From contig NZ_BATB01000001.1 in the NCBI RefSeq assembly GCF_000466965.1, positions 62,001 through 126,000 on the forward strand: DNA of 64,000 nucleotides, given 5' to 3'. The DNA comes from Limimaricola cinnabarinus LL-001. GTDB taxonomy: Bacteria > Pseudomonadota > Alphaproteobacteria > Rhodobacterales > Rhodobacteraceae. The notes beneath the pieces are model-generated. The model did not search any database and had not been told where the DNA came from. It saw only the letters and a list, made by a program, of their open reading frames with translations. A program made the translations under genes and the position numbers. Positions 62,964 to 64,000 of the stretch are shown here, one piece after another. The first letter of the stretch is position 1; each line of letters starts with the position of its first letter.

Positions 62964-63535
62964 TTCAGCTCCAGTTCGAGCGCGGCGAGCAATTGGCGTG
63001 TGGCGGCGGGGCCGTCGGCGGGACCGCCCGCGAGGCCTTGCTTGAGATACATCCCGTCGATCAGCGCCGCGAGACGTTCGGCCGCGTCGATGGCGGCCGC
63101 CCCGAGCAGCGGCCGCAGGTCATGCGCGAGATTCGAGCGCAGGCGGCGGTGATAGATCCGCAAGAGCCGCGCCGCCGCAGGAGAGGTGCGAGCCAGTACA
63201 TAGAAATTGAGCCATGCGGCGACCACTTCGGAGCGGAAGTTCGAAGGGCCGAAGTTGGCCCGCAGAAGAGCTGCGACCCGACCGCGCGGATCGCCCTTTG
63301 CCGCGATGAGCGCCGCGCGCACCTCGGCGGAATACTCGGTGAGGAGGTGGCGCATCGCAGCTAGGAAAATGTTGTCCTTGTTGCCGAAATAGTGGTGCGC
63401 CAGCGCCGAGGACATACCCGCACGCCGCGCGATCTGGGCCACCGTCACATCGAGCGAACCCCGCTCGCCGATCTCCTCGATCGTCGCTTTGACCAATGCC
63501 GCCCGGCGTATAGGTTCCATCCCAAGCTTGGGCAT
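62960..63535 (-). CDS. betI: TetR-family repressor BetI
   Basis: Choline-responsive repressor of 191 residues. The N-terminal HTH (MEPIRRAALVKATIEEIGER; VAQIARRAGMSSALAHHYFG) is typical of BetI, including the PKLGMEPIRR opening. The helical ligand domain follows (RTSPAAARLLRIYHRRLRSN). It heads the betI-betC-betB-betA minus-strand unit and is divergent from choX. A perfect 14-bp palindrome in the gap between them is the expected operator, so BetI probably represses both directions until choline is present. Confidence 0.92.
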   Translation of the reverse strand: MPKLGMEPIRRAALVKATIEEIGERGSLDVTVAQIARRAGMSSALAHHYFGNKDNIFLAAMRHLLTEYSAEVRAALIAAKGDPRGRVAALLRANFGPSNFRSEVVAAWLNFYVLARTSPAAARLLRIYHRRLRSNLAHDLRPLLGAAAIDAAERLAALIDGMYLKQGLAGGPADGPAATRQLLAALELELK

Positions 63536-63601
63536 GAAGGATCTCCGATCTGCGCCCGGGCCGAATGACCGGGTTGCAACGGCGACCCTAATAGGGTTTT
63601 T

Positions 63602-63615
63602 ATTGACGCGTCAAT
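63602..63615. promoter_or_regulatory. Probable BetI operator between betI and choX
   Basis: ATTGACGCGTCAAT is a perfect palindrome with the ATTGA...TCAAT edges known for BetI boxes. On the minus strand its TTGACG could be a -35 box with TATTAG 15 bases later as a weak -10 for betI, so bound repressor would block betI transcription. It lies 33 bases before the choX start, also suited to control choX. Confidence 0.7.
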
Positions 63616-63647
63616 CAAGAACCAGAACCCACAGAGAGGACGACCCC

Positions 63648-64000
63648 ATGATGCTCCGCACCACGATCAGTGCCCTGGCGCTCGCCGCTGCCGCCACCGG
63701 CGCCCACGCGCAGGACGCCGCGCAGTGCGGCGAGGTCACGCTGTCGGATGTCGGCTGGACCGACATCACCGCCACCACCGCCACCACCGCCGTCGTGCTC
63801 GAGGGCTTGGGCTACGAGCCGGAGGTCAAGGTGCTCTCGGTGCCCGTCACCTTCACCTCGATGGCCGATGGCGACATCGACGTCTTCTTGGGCAACTGGA
63901 TGCCGACACAATCCTCGGAGATCGCGCCCTATTCCGAGGCTGGCACCATCGAGACCGTGCACAAGAACCTCACCGGGGCAAAGTACACGCTGGCCACCAA
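63648..64000 (+). CDS. choX: Choline ABC transporter substrate-binding protein (cut by window end)
   Basis: First 117 residues of a periplasmic OpuAC-type binding protein. Signal peptide LRTTISALALAAAATGAHA is cleaved before QDAAQCG. Then CGEVTLSDVGWTDITATTAT and VVLEGLGYEPEVKVLSV lead into TFTSMADGDIDVFLGNWMPT, as in ChoX of rhizobia and roseobacters. The next genes in such clusters are the permease and ATPase (choW, choV), outside the window. Position opposite betI and the operator between them support choline uptake. Either of two consecutive ATGs (63648, 63651) may be used. Confidence 0.9.
   Translation, partial: MMLRTTISALALAAAATGAHAQDAAQCGEVTLSDVGWTDITATTATTAVVLEGLGYEPEVKVLSVPVTFTSMADGDIDVFLGNWMPTQSSEIAPYSEAGTIETVHKNLTGAKYTLAT

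Overview
The window is one contiguous stretch of a GC-rich, gene-dense chromosome. Its gene content points to a marine-type alphaproteobacterium of the Rhodobacteraceae (Roseobacter/Rhodobacter group). The indicators are a CarD-FdxA-S4-SUV3-like helicase cluster, an LdtR-type MarR regulator, ThyX, Hda without DnaC-like features, a short ProRS, a methylmalonyl-CoA/propionyl-CoA carboxylase cluster and a betA-betB-betC-betI/choX osmoprotectant cluster. I see no rRNA, tRNA, CRISPR array, insertion sequence or prophage block. No gap between genes exceeds 300 bases.

Layout. 1-9.7 kb: xseA (cut by the window edge), purD, carD, fdxA, an S4 RNA-binding protein, a large SUV3-like helicase, a periplasmic TPR protein, and an SCP2 protein coupled to a lysophospholipase-like hydrolase. 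9.7-20.6 kb: DUF2235 hydrolase, ornithine/lysine decarboxylase with a divergent Lrp regulator, valS, a HisC-like aminotransferase, two tiny membrane proteins, an alpha/beta hydrolase, thrS and an ArsC/Spx-like protein. 20.6-26 kb: a cold-shock protein, an AT-rich SieB-like membrane protein abutting thyX, a surface-lipoprotein/Slam pair, gloA and an LdtR-like regulator. 26-35 kb: sdhE with an XRE regulator, aspartate aminotransferase, DedA, MATE, an epimerase, a secreted hydrolase and parE. 35-42 kb: an AT-rich AbiU2/HEPN-like gene, lolD-lolC/E, an MDR oxidoreductase, proS, an AI-2E-family permease and hda. 42-49.5 kb: ppk1, ppx, gph, a secreted small protein, an EEP nuclease, a DjlA-like protein and a GNAT enzyme. 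49.5-57 kb: the propionyl-CoA to succinyl-CoA genes mcm, pccA and pccB with small companions. 57-64 kb: a K+ channel, a secreted nuclease, then betA, betB, betC, betI on the minus strand with choX diverging to the window end.

Functional units. pccA + pccB + mcm carry propionyl-CoA to succinyl-CoA. betC/betA/betB turn choline-O-sulfate or choline into glycine betaine. BetI and a perfect palindrome in the betI-choX gap probably control this together with uptake. ppk1/ppx make and degrade polyphosphate. lolD and lolC/E release lipoproteins for outer-membrane sorting, and the Slam pair would take one lipoprotein onward to the cell surface.

Two cautions and two highlights. First caution: at least 11 genes, several normally essential (parE twice, proS), carry a single missing base that breaks the frame. 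The uniform direction (always a deletion, mostly in short G/C runs) looks like sequencing error, so I annotate these as intact genes with the break marked. Second caution: long open frames antisense to real genes are common here because of base composition. First highlight: the Slam-type beta-barrel with its lipoprotein. Second highlight: two solitary AT-rich genes (SieB-like and AbiU2/HEPN-like) docked on the 3' ends of thyX and parE, which look like acquired single-gene anti-phage functions.
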